From Contendibacter sp031732755 (GTDB lineage: Bacteria; Pseudomonadota; Gammaproteobacteria; Competibacterales; Competibacteraceae), in contig JAVMKI010000052.1 in NCBI GenBank assembly GCA_031732755.1, positions 1-64,000 of the forward strand: a stretch of DNA of 64,000 nt, given 5' to 3'. Under the pieces are notes generated by a model that did not search any database, was not told the origin of the DNA, and saw only the letters and a list, made by a program, of their open reading frames with translations. Positions 8,362 through 16,384 of the stretch are shown here, piece by piece. The stretch's first letter is position 1; each line of letters opens with the position of its first letter. A program made the translations under genes and the position numbers.

Positions 8362-10392
8362 TTATTTCACCCGCATTCCCGGCTCCGCGCCCGCGTCGGG
8401 GGCGAGCAGGTAAATTCCACCGCCTCCACCCGCCGCCAGCACCATGCCTTCGGAAACGCCGAAGCGCATCTTGCGCGGCGCCAGATTGGCGACCATCACC
8501 GTCAGCCGGCCTTGCAAATCGTCCGGCGCGTAGGCCGACTTGATCCCGGCGAACACCTGGCGGGTCTCGCCGCCGAGGTCCAGTTCCAGCCGCACCAACT
8601 TGTCGGCGCCAGCCACCGCTTCGGCCTTGACGATGCGCGCCACTCGCAAATCCACCTTGGCGAAATCGTCGATGGTGACGATCGGGCCGATCGGATCGTC
8701 CACCAGTGGTCCACTGGGTTTGGCGGCCCCCTCGGCGGGGGGATAACTTTCCTTCGAGTCCTCGACCATGGCGGCAATCTGGGCCATTTCCACTCGCTGC
8801 ATCAACGGTTTGAATTCGGCGATGACGTGATCGAGCAGCGGGGCGTCGAGATCGGCCCAACACAAGGGTGGGATTCGCAGAAACTGCTCGACCTGGGCGG
8901 CCATGCCAGGCAGCACCGGCTTGAGATAAATCATCAGCGCCCGGAACAGGTTCAGGCCCATGCCGCACACGGCTTGGACCTCGGTCTCGGCGCCAGGCTG
9001 CTTGGCCAGCGCCCAGGGTTTTTTCTCGTCGATATACTGATTGGCGCGGTCGGCCAGCGCCATGATTTCGCGCATGGCCCGCCCGAATTCGCGCCCTTCG
9101 TAAGCCTGGGCGATGGAAGCGCCGGCGGCGACAAACTCCGTGTACAGCGTCGGCTCGGCAAGTTGCGTGGCCAACCGACCATCGAAACGGCGAGTGATGA
9201 AACCGGCGCAGCGACTGGCGATGTTGACCAGCTTGCCCACCAGGTCGCTGTTGACCCGCTGCGCGAAATCCTCGAAATTCAGGTCCAGGTCGTCGATGCC
9301 GTCGCTGAGCTTGCTGGCGAAGTAGTAGCGCAAATATTCTGGCCGCAGATGGTTGAGATAGGTGCGGGCCTTGATGAAGGTGCCGCGCGATTTCGACATC
9401 TTCTGGCCGTCCACGGTCAGGAAACCGTGGCAATGCACCGCCGTGGGCTTGCGAAAGCCGGCCCCGGTCAGTTCGGCTGGCCAGAACAGGATGTGAAAAT
9501 AGGCGATGTCCTTGCCGATGAAGTGATAAACCTCGGCCCCACTCTCGGGATTCCAAAAATCCTCGAATCGCAGACCGACGCGGTCGCAGTAATTTTGGAA
9601 ACTGGCCATGTAACCGATGGGCGCGTCCAGCCAAACATAAAAATACTTACCCGGCGCATCGGGGATTTCAAAGCCCCAGTACGGCGCGTCGCGGGAGATG
9701 TCCCATTCCTGCAGTCCGGCGGTGAACCATTCATCCAGCTTGTTGACCATCTGTGGCTGGATGGGACCGCTGGCGATCCAGTCTTTCAATAGGGCCTCGA
9801 AATTCTGGAGCCTGAAAAAGAAGTGCAGCGATTCCTTAAGGATGGGCGTCGCGCCGGATACCACCGAGCGGGGGTTCTTCAGATCGGTGGGCGCGTAGGT
9901 TGCTCCGCAGTTTTCGCAACTATCGCCGTACTGATCCGCCGTGCCGCAACGCGGACACTCGCCCTTGATGAAGCGATCCGGCAGGAACATTTGCTTTTCC
10001 GGGTCGTAGGCCTGGGCGATGACCCGGCGGCTGATATAGCCACCCTTGTCCAGCCGATGATAGATCAATTCAGCATAATGGCGGCATTCGGGGGAATGCG
10101 TCGAATAATAGTTGTCAAACTCGATCAGGAAATCGGCGAAATCGGCGCGATGTTCCTGCCAAACTCGCGCGATAAGCTGCTCCGGAGTGATGCCGTCCTG
10201 TTCGGCGCGCAGCATGATCGGCGTGCCGTGGGCGTCGTCGGCGCAGACATAATGGCACTCGTGACCACGCAGTTTCTGAAAACGGACCCAGATATCGGTC
10301 TGAATGTACTCGACCAGATGGCCGATATGGATCGGGCCGTTGGCGTACGGCAGGGCGCTGGTGACGAGGATGCGGCGGGTCGAGTGGCTCAT
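8362..10392 (-). CDS. metG: Methionyl-tRNA synthetase
   Basis: Charges initiator and elongator tRNA-Met. Class I synthetase of 676 residues. HIGH motif at residues 22-25 (IHIGHL), zinc knuckle with CPRCG...CENCG in the connective insertion, and KMSKS at about 331-335. The C-terminal 110 residues form the EMAPII/Trbp111-like tRNA-binding and dimerisation domain (FAKVDLRVARI, LAPRKMRFGVSEGM). Length and domain order equal the E. coli enzyme. It is divergent from the small exported protein at 10510. Confidence 0.98.
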   Translation of the reverse strand: MSHSTRRILVTSALPYANGPIHIGHLVEYIQTDIWVRFQKLRGHECHYVCADDAHGTPIMLRAEQDGITPEQLIARVWQEHRADFADFLIEFDNYYSTHSPECRHYAELIYHRLDKGGYISRRVIAQAYDPEKQMFLPDRFIKGECPRCGTADQYGDSCENCGATYAPTDLKNPRSVVSGATPILKESLHFFFRLQNFEALLKDWIASGPIQPQMVNKLDEWFTAGLQEWDISRDAPYWGFEIPDAPGKYFYVWLDAPIGYMASFQNYCDRVGLRFEDFWNPESGAEVYHFIGKDIAYFHILFWPAELTGAGFRKPTAVHCHGFLTVDGQKMSKSRGTFIKARTYLNHLRPEYLRYYFASKLSDGIDDLDLNFEDFAQRVNSDLVGKLVNIASRCAGFITRRFDGRLATQLAEPTLYTEFVAAGASIAQAYEGREFGRAMREIMALADRANQYIDEKKPWALAKQPGAETEVQAVCGMGLNLFRALMIYLKPVLPGMAAQVEQFLRIPPLCWADLDAPLLDHVIAEFKPLMQRVEMAQIAAMVEDSKESYPPAEGAAKPSGPLVDDPIGPIVTIDDFAKVDLRVARIVKAEAVAGADKLVRLELDLGGETRQVFAGIKSAYAPDDLQGRLTVMVANLAPRKMRFGVSEGMVLAAGGGGGIYLLAPDAGAEPGMRVK

Positions 10393-10509
10393 GGCGCGAA
10401 AAATTGCGATTGGTAGGGAAAATTATTACGTTAGCAGCATTCGGGCGTGGCTGTCACCCGTCGACTGGAACGCCCGTGATGCCCGTTTCTCGACGAGGGT
10501 AAAATCTCC

Positions 10510-10806
10510 ATGAAGATCAATAGGTTTTTCAGCAGTATGGTAATGGTCGCGGGGTTGGCCGCCTCGGGTACCGTTCGCGCCCAAGGAGCCCTAGCGGAGG
10601 AGATCTGGAGCACGAGTTTTTGCCAGGAGGCGGTGTCCCTAGCGAAACAGCACGGAGAGTCGCCAGAGACGCTTAACCAGGTTAATTGCCAGGGAATGAG
10701 CAGTAACTATCAGCCTTCCTACTGGCAATGCGTGATCGCGGCGTTGAAGGCGAATGCCAGCATGAAGCTGGACGCCGCGCGCCAGCGGTGCATGGCTGGC
10801 TATTGA
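10510..10806 (+). CDS. Small secreted protein of unknown function
   Basis: 98 residues with a clear Sec signal peptide: KINRF, a hydrophobic stretch MVMVAGLAASGTV, and a likely cut after RAQ (VRA-QG). The mature part is about 74 residues and has four cysteines (in FCQEA, VNCQG, WQCVI and QRCMA), an even number compatible with two disulfides in the periplasm. It has no family I recognise. GAGGGT lies upstream of the ATG. It stands in front of apbC in the same direction with a 60-bp gap, but nothing ties the two together functionally. Confidence 0.7.
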   Translation: MKINRFFSSMVMVAGLAASGTVRAQGALAEEIWSTSFCQEAVSLAKQHGESPETLNQVNCQGMSSNYQPSYWQCVIAALKANASMKLDAARQRCMAGY

Positions 10807-10866
10807 TCAACCGGGCCGCGAAAGTCCGTTTTCCGAATCAACCCACCTTTGGGAGAAAGTTTACTC

Positions 10867-11958
10867 ATGACCGTCGTGTCGCGCGCTGATGTGGAAAATG
10901 CCCTTAGAGGCTATGTGGACCCTTATCTGGAGAAAGACCTGGTCGCCGCCAAGAGCATCACGGCGATTAGAATCGAGGGCAACCGGGTCGAGGTCGAGGT
11001 GGAACTGGGATTTCCAGCGGCGGGCTATTGGGAGACGCTGGGCATCGCGCTCCGCGAACGGCTGGCAACATTGCCAGGGGTTGGCGAGGTGGCGGTTCAG
11101 GTGGAGAGTAGGATTATCGCCCACGAAGTGCAAAAGGGGCTAAAGCCGTTGCCGGGGGTCAAGAACATCATCGCCGTGGCGTCCGGCAAGGGCGGGGTCG
11201 GCAAATCCACCGTGGCGGTCAATCTGGCGCTGGCGCTGGGCGTCGAGGGCGCAACCGTCGGTCTGCTCGACGCCGACATCTACGGTCCCAGCCAACCGCG
11301 AATGTTGGGCGCCAGCGAGCAGCCGGAATCGCGGGACGGCAAGACGATGGAACCGGTCGTCAGTCACGGCCTTCAGTCCATGTCCATCGGTTATCTGATC
11401 GAAGAGGAAACGCCGATGGTTTGGCGCGGGCCGATGGTGACCCAGGCGCTGGAGCAGTTATTGCGCGACACGCGCTGGCAAGACCTTGACTATCTGGTGA
11501 TCGACCTGCCGCCAGGCACGGGCGACACGCAACTGACCCTGGCGCAGAAGGTGCCGGTCAGCGGCGCGCTCATCGTGACCACCCCGCAGGACATTGCCCT
11601 GCTGGATGCCCGCAAGGGGCTGAAAATGTTCGAAAAGGTGGAAGTGCCGGTGCTTGGTGTCGTCGAAAACATGAGCACCCACATCTGCTCCAAGTGCGGC
11701 CACGAGGAGCACATTTTCGGTCAAGGGGGCGGGCAACGCATGGCCGCGCAACACCGCGTGCCCTTCCTGGGCGCGTTGCCGCTGGACATCCGCATCCGCG
11801 AGGAAACCGACAGCGGCCAGCCGACCGTGGCGGCCGAACCGGACAGCCGCATCGCCGGCCTGTTTCGGGACATCGCCCGCCGCGCCGCCGCCCGGTTGTC
11901 GTTGCAGGCGAGGAATTACAGCCACAAGTTCCCCAACATCGTGATTCAGAACACCTGA
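10867..11958 (+). CDS. apbC: Iron-sulfur cluster carrier ATPase ApbC (Mrp/NBP35 family)
   Basis: Binds and hands over 4Fe-4S clusters to apo-enzymes. 363 residues from the ATG at 10867, which has GGGAGAAAG in front; a TTG at 10849 would extend it but places the ribosome site inside the coding frame. N-terminal MIP18/DUF59 domain (about residues 1-85), then a deviant Walker A (GKGGVGKST) near residue 105. The cluster-ligating CxxC is in HICSKCGHE. A dCTP deaminase gene follows after 11 bp in the same direction. Confidence 0.95.
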   Translation: MTVVSRADVENALRGYVDPYLEKDLVAAKSITAIRIEGNRVEVEVELGFPAAGYWETLGIALRERLATLPGVGEVAVQVESRIIAHEVQKGLKPLPGVKNIIAVASGKGGVGKSTVAVNLALALGVEGATVGLLDADIYGPSQPRMLGASEQPESRDGKTMEPVVSHGLQSMSIGYLIEEETPMVWRGPMVTQALEQLLRDTRWQDLDYLVIDLPPGTGDTQLTLAQKVPVSGALIVTTPQDIALLDARKGLKMFEKVEVPVLGVVENMSTHICSKCGHEEHIFGQGGGQRMAAQHRVPFLGALPLDIRIREETDSGQPTVAAEPDSRIAGLFRDIARRAAARLSLQARNYSHKFPNIVIQNT

Positions 11959-11969
11959 GGCTCGTCATC

Positions 11970-12572
11970 ATGCGGCTGTGTGATCGTGACATCGAACGCT
12001 GTCTGGGCGAGGGCCGAATCCGTATCGAGCCGCACCCCATGCCCGGCAAGATCAACGGCGTTAGCGTGGATCTGCATCTGGGCAATCGGTTTCGCGTGTT
12101 CAACGATCACGCCGCCTCCCACATTGACCTCAGCGGCCCGCGCGAGGAAGTGGATCATGCGATCAACCGGATCATGAGCAAGGAGATTCGGATCGCGCCC
12201 GACGACGCGTTTTTCCTCCACCCCGGCGAACTGGCGCTGGCGGTAACCGCCGAGACGATCACCGTGCCCGCCGACCTGGTCGGCTGGCTGGACGGTCGCT
12301 CCAGCCTGGCGCGGTTGGGATTGATGGTGCATGTCACCGCCCACCGTATTGATCCCGGTTGGAGCGGGGCTATCGTGCTGGAGTGCTTCAACAGCGGCAA
12401 ATTGCCGCTGGCGCTGCGGCCCGGCATGGCGATTTGCGCCATCAGTTTCGAGACGCTTACTGGTCCCGCCATTCGCTCCTATGACAAACGCCAGGATGCC
12501 AAGTACAAGCGGCAGACCGGCCCGACGCCAAGTCGGATCGGTGATGACGAACCACTCGACAAAGGCCATTGA
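11970..12572 (+). CDS. dcd: dCTP deaminase
   Basis: Deaminates dCTP to dUTP, the main source of dUMP for thymidylate in Gram-negative bacteria. 200 residues. The start MRLCDRDIE fits the family; the frame continues upstream only as a shadow of apbC. Signature DGRSSLARLGL near the middle and HRIDPGWSG, with the active-site Glu in IVLECFN. The C-terminal lid is YKRQTGPTPSR. It ends 27 bp before the end of the converging GGDEF-EAL gene. Confidence 0.97.
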   Translation: MRLCDRDIERCLGEGRIRIEPHPMPGKINGVSVDLHLGNRFRVFNDHAASHIDLSGPREEVDHAINRIMSKEIRIAPDDAFFLHPGELALAVTAETITVPADLVGWLDGRSSLARLGLMVHVTAHRIDPGWSGAIVLECFNSGKLPLALRPGMAICAISFETLTGPAIRSYDKRQDAKYKRQTGPTPSRIGDDEPLDKGH

Positions 12573-12599
12573 GCGAGGAGTAAATCCCTGGCCTCTCTT

Positions 12600-15431
12600 C
12601 TATAGCAGCTTGACGAACTCGTCCGCCGAGACCGGGGGGCTAAATAAATAGCCTTGAATCTCATCACAGCCAAGCTTGGAAAGATAATCCAGTTGTTCGT
12701 TGTTCTCGACGCCCTCGGCAACGACGCTGAACTTGAGGCTATGCGCCAAGGTAATGATCGATTTCACGATGGCCGCGTCTTCGAAACTGGTGCTCAGATT
12801 ACGAATGAAGGATTGATCGATCTTCAGGGTGTGAATCGGAAAACGTTTTAAATAGTTCAGCGAGGAGTAGCCGGTCCCGAAATCATCGATGCTGAGATGA
12901 AGCCCCATGTCGTTGAATATGCCAAGCGTTGCGATGGTTTTATCGATGTCTTCCATCGCGACGCTTTCCGTGATTTCAAGCTCCAACTTGCTGGAGTCAA
13001 GCTCAAACACATCAAGCGCATTCCTTACCTGCTTGATCAGATCAGGTTGACGAAACTGTAGGGGTGAGAGGTTGACGGCGATGCGTAGCGATGAGAAACC
13101 CTGATCCTGCCAACGCTTAACCTGACCACACACCGTATGAATGATCCATTCCCCAATCGGGATGATCAAGCCAATCTCTTCGCAGAGAGGAATAAACCGT
13201 GCTGGTGAAATTCGCCCTTTTTGTGGGTGATTCCAGCGCAACAGCGCCTCGGCTCCATGGATTCGCCTGGTTTGGGTTTCGACTTTCGGTTGATAATGCA
13301 ACTCGAATTCATGCCGTTCCAGCGCATGGCGAAGGCTGTTTTCCATATCCAACCTTTCTAGAGCCGCGTCGTTCAATATCCTCGAATAAAACTGATAATT
13401 GTTTTTGCCAATCGATTTGGCATGGTACATGGCGGAATCCGCGTTCTTCAGGAGATCGTTGGTTGTTTGCCCGTCATTTGGGTAGCAAGCGATGCCAATG
13501 CTGGCTGTTGAATAAATTTCACGATCATTGATATGGAATGGCTTCGATAATTCAGCCATGACTTTCTTGGCAATCATAGTCGTTGCCAGCAATGACTCCT
13601 GAATATTATTGAAGTGTGGGATGATGATGACGAACTCGTCACCCCCGAGTCTTGAAATGGTATCCTCGCTCCGTAAGTTCTTATTAAGCCGCCGCGCCAC
13701 TTCACACAATAACAAATCACCGGCTATATGACCCAAGGAGTCATTGACATACTTGAAACGGTCCAGGTCGATGAATAGAACAGCCACAAAAGATCTTTGC
13801 CGTTCCGCGCTGGCCATTGCTTGCTGTAGTCGGTCCTTGAGCAGCAACCGGTTGGGCAGTTTCGTCAAAGCATCATAATGCGCCATATGGTAGAGTTGCT
13901 CTTCCCAGCTTGCATTAGATAACGCAACGGCCACACGGTTCGCAAAATCACGAGCGAGAAGGATATCTTCCTCCGCAAGAGTTAATACCGCCTGATACCC
14001 AAGGCAAATCACTGCGGATGCCTCCTCCTTTAGCACAATGGGAAGCACCAGAAACGAGGAAGCACCCAGTTTTTTCAATGACGAGAGATAGGCAGGCGGG
14101 CTTTCCTGATGATTGATGAATATATGATCCTGATTTCCCAAGAGCGCCTGGTATTCCAATGCCGTCATTTGCAGCATATTGGTGGTTATTTTTTCCCTGG
14201 ATAGATCGCTTCGGGTATAAACACGACAGACGTGATCACGATTATGATCAACCATCGCTATGCTGATATAATCGCAAGAAATAATTTCATGTATTCGGAT
14301 CAATACTATCCTGATGATATCTTCGATTTTCGAGGTCGACAAGATCAGTTGATCGATATCCGCCATTGTGGACAAGATATGAAACTGCTTATTTATTCGG
14401 GCGGTCATATTGTTAAAGGAAGTCGCCAACTCTTCAAACTCATCGTTGCTGCTAACTTCCACAGGCTTGTTAAATCTCTTATTGGCAATATGTTGGATTC
14501 CCTCCATGATTTTTTCAAGAGGAATCAGGCTCCTACGGATTTGATGAATGCTTAGGAACACCACGACAGCAATTGTCAATGTGATAACAAACGCAAAAAT
14601 ACTTTTAAAATCGGCGATTGGCGCCAATATATCGGTTTTCAACTGACTGGTGATAATCGTCCACTTTGGTACAAGAAAATTTGGTTTGAGAAAGATAGAC
14701 CAATAGTTTATCAACAGTTCTTCACCGTCGTGGTTATGCCATAGAAATTGGCCCGAAGGAGACTTATTCAGTTCAGTCAATAGTCGCTCGGGGCTAAATC
14801 CATACTCCTGATGCGAACAAAACAGTATCCTGTTGGACTCGTCAACAACACACGATTGCGTTTCAAAACCAAACGACTCGATATCACCCCACAAGTAGGA
14901 TCGATCAATCTCCCCAGCTAACATACCCCGCTCTGGATTTTGTGGGTCAATCATCCGAAGCAGTATGATTTTTGACGAAAAATGAGGTTGATATTCAGTT
15001 ATGAGGATACTATTTCCCGATTCGAGGTAGGCTTTCTCTTCCTGAACCAGTGCCGCTATTTTTTCGGCATTCACAATGGGGGTGGCGAACTGATTATGAC
15101 TGTCGATTACTATGATCTTTCTGAATCCTCGACTGGTTTTTAAATTGACTCCATCGGCTACCGTCGAGTTAATTGGCAAATTAAATTGGCGGGGATCCTG
15201 GGCAATCCAGTCAATTTGCATTTTCAACAACAACAAGCGATCCAGCAGCGCCATACCATAATTTTTGCTTTTCTGCCTGAGTTGCTCGTATTGCTGCTTG
15301 ATCAGTAAATTATTTACTTGGTCAAACGATAGAACTGTCAACAATATGACTGGGAACAGGGATAAGGCAACAAACAGCGTGAATACCCTTCGTGCTACCT
15401 TGCTGCGAAGAAAAGTGATTTCAATTTTCAT
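12600..15431 (-). CDS. Membrane GGDEF-EAL cyclic-di-GMP enzyme with Cache-like sensor, HAMP and GAF domains
   Basis: 943 residues. An N-terminal membrane helix (about 15-37) and a second at about 275-297 enclose a periplasmic Cache-like sensor; then HAMP, a GAF-type domain (about 355-500), GGDEF (motif at 596-600, intact) and EAL (EALLRW at 728-733, with DDFGTGYSS downstream). The product-binding I-site RxxD (RSED) is present five residues before the RLGGDEF segment, so feedback inhibition is expected. Both catalytic motifs are intact, so it could make or break cyclic-di-GMP. The gene is noticeably richer in A+T than its neighbours, as is the pseudopilin gene 31 bp upstream; the two probably form one unit. 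Confidence 0.93.
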   Translation of the reverse strand: MKIEITFLRSKVARRVFTLFVALSLFPVILLTVLSFDQVNNLLIKQQYEQLRQKSKNYGMALLDRLLLLKMQIDWIAQDPRQFNLPINSTVADGVNLKTSRGFRKIIVIDSHNQFATPIVNAEKIAALVQEEKAYLESGNSILITEYQPHFSSKIILLRMIDPQNPERGMLAGEIDRSYLWGDIESFGFETQSCVVDESNRILFCSHQEYGFSPERLLTELNKSPSGQFLWHNHDGEELLINYWSIFLKPNFLVPKWTIITSQLKTDILAPIADFKSIFAFVITLTIAVVVFLSIHQIRRSLIPLEKIMEGIQHIANKRFNKPVEVSSNDEFEELATSFNNMTARINKQFHILSTMADIDQLILSTSKIEDIIRIVLIRIHEIISCDYISIAMVDHNRDHVCRVYTRSDLSREKITTNMLQMTALEYQALLGNQDHIFINHQESPPAYLSSLKKLGASSFLVLPIVLKEEASAVICLGYQAVLTLAEEDILLARDFANRVAVALSNASWEEQLYHMAHYDALTKLPNRLLLKDRLQQAMASAERQRSFVAVLFIDLDRFKYVNDSLGHIAGDLLLCEVARRLNKNLRSEDTISRLGGDEFVIIIPHFNNIQESLLATTMIAKKVMAELSKPFHINDREIYSTASIGIACYPNDGQTTNDLLKNADSAMYHAKSIGKNNYQFYSRILNDAALERLDMENSLRHALERHEFELHYQPKVETQTRRIHGAEALLRWNHPQKGRISPARFIPLCEEIGLIIPIGEWIIHTVCGQVKRWQDQGFSSLRIAVNLSPLQFRQPDLIKQVRNALDVFELDSSKLELEITESVAMEDIDKTIATLGIFNDMGLHLSIDDFGTGYSSLNYLKRFPIHTLKIDQSFIRNLSTSFEDAAIVKSIITLAHSLKFSVVAEGVENNEQLDYLSKLGCDEIQGYLFSPPVSADEFVKLL

Positions 15432-15462
15432 GTGTTACAGCGGTTCCCCTTGATCGGGGGCC

Positions 15463-15915
15463 TTAATATTCCGAGGCCAGCCCGACGAACGCTCCATTAT
15501 TAGCCCGAACAATGTCATCCCGACTCGCCTTGGCCGTTAGTGGGGATACGCTTTCTCCATCCTTGCCCATGCTGTACAAATCATAGTCGGAATTCAATGG
15601 AACCAGGTTATGGTCCTTGCGCACCTTACCTTTGCCCTTGGTGGTGGTAATGTTCAGGTATTGATAGGGATTTCCCCAAGGATCCGATAGAGGGATCTGT
15701 CCCTTCAATTCATCAAGGGAATCTGGATACTTGAAATTGGTCTCATAGAAAGCTTCGATCTTCGATTCAATGATATGAATATCACTCTTCGCTTGGGCAA
15801 CTTTCGAACGATCGATATATTCGCTATATGTGCTTACCGCAATGGCTGCCAACGTTCCGACGATAATCAGCGTCAACAACAATTCGATCAGTGTGAAGCC
15901 ATAATGATTTCTCAT
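15463..15915 (-). CDS. GspG-like type II secretion/type IV pseudopilin
   Basis: 150 residues from the ATG at 15915. This start places the prepilin peptidase site MRNHYG^FTLIELLL seven residues in, followed by the hydrophobic N-terminal helix, and GTGGAG lies upstream; a longer frame to 16038 would bury the signal. The C-terminal half has the GspG pattern DPWGNPYQYL and YDLYSMGKDG, the latter forming the calcium loop in major pseudopilins. No secretion-apparatus genes are nearby. It sits directly upstream of the GGDEF-EAL gene, suggesting a surface-sensing or pilus link, but that is inference. Confidence 0.85.
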   Translation of the reverse strand: MRNHYGFTLIELLLTLIIVGTLAAIAVSTYSEYIDRSKVAQAKSDIHIIESKIEAFYETNFKYPDSLDELKGQIPLSDPWGNPYQYLNITTTKGKGKVRKDHNLVPLNSDYDLYSMGKDGESVSPLTAKASRDDIVRANNGAFVGLASEY

Positions 15916-16262
15916 CTTTTCGCTCCACGATGAATTGCCTGCAAATATCCGATAAAGAACGCCGTTCTTTCCCCGTTGCTCTGTGTTCGCGGCATGCGCG
16001 CGGACTTTGCTTTCATAAGAGCCGACAATTTCTTCCACGAGAACCTCCGTTCACCCACTCAAAATACCTTTCGACAAGAACCCTTGCAAACCAATTTCGA
16101 TAAGGACAGAATTATGCTTACAGCTAAAATTGGTTGTTTTCTAGTCAATTGGGTGGTTAACAGAGGTATCCATTTCATTTATTCTGGAAAGTGGATAACC
16201 AGTGGACAACGCGGATAAAGGAGAAGGGATTGGGATTGAACCTGCACCTAACCCATTTTTTA
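15916..16262. other. 347-bp non-coding region between pseudopilin and tRNA-Ile
   Basis: AT-rich, with no supported gene. It contains an inverted repeat with 9-bp arms (AACCAATTT at 16089-16097, AAATTGGTT at 16127-16135) and, nearer the tRNA, a cluster of GTGGATAAC-like nonamers annotated below. The pseudopilin/GGDEF-EAL promoter must lie here. Confidence 0.6.
16152..16262 (-). repeat. DnaA-box-like cluster plus imperfect terminator 3' of tRNA-Ile
   Basis: Contains GTGGTTAAC, GTGGATAAC, GTGGACAAC and GCGGATAAA within about 65 bp. Each is one or more bases from the reverse complement of the DnaA box, TGTGGATAA. Read on the minus strand, the tRNA is followed by an imperfect GGGTTAGG/CCCAATCCC hairpin and a pyrimidine-rich tail. 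A related arrangement follows tRNA-Lys at 21995-22084. Confidence 0.4.
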
Positions 16263-16338
16263 TGGTGGGCCCTGTAGGATTCGAACCTACAACCAAGGGA
16301 TTATGAGTCCCCTGCTCTGACCGTTGAGCTAAGGGCCC
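16263..16338 (-). tRNA. ileX: tRNA-Ile2 (anticodon CAU, lysidine-modified)
   Basis: 76 bases including encoded CCA. Acceptor arm GGGCCC, D-arm AGCTCAACGGTCAGAGC, anticodon loop CTCATAA, T-loop GTTCGAATC. The CAU anticodon could be Met, but the body (GGGCCCTTAGCTCA and GGGGACTCATAATCCC) matches the minor isoleucine tRNA, whose C34 is changed to lysidine by TilS to read AUA. It lies just downstream of rpoD, as in several gammaproteobacteria. Confidence 0.9.
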
Positions 16339-16384
16339 GAAACGATACTGATTTTAACCACTAGCCTGGTTTCTTGCTACTGGC

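Noticed and set aside
16263..16338. Calling the CAU tRNA a methionine tRNA
   Set aside because: The acceptor, D-arm and anticodon stem match tRNA-Ile2 and not initiator or elongator tRNA-Met.
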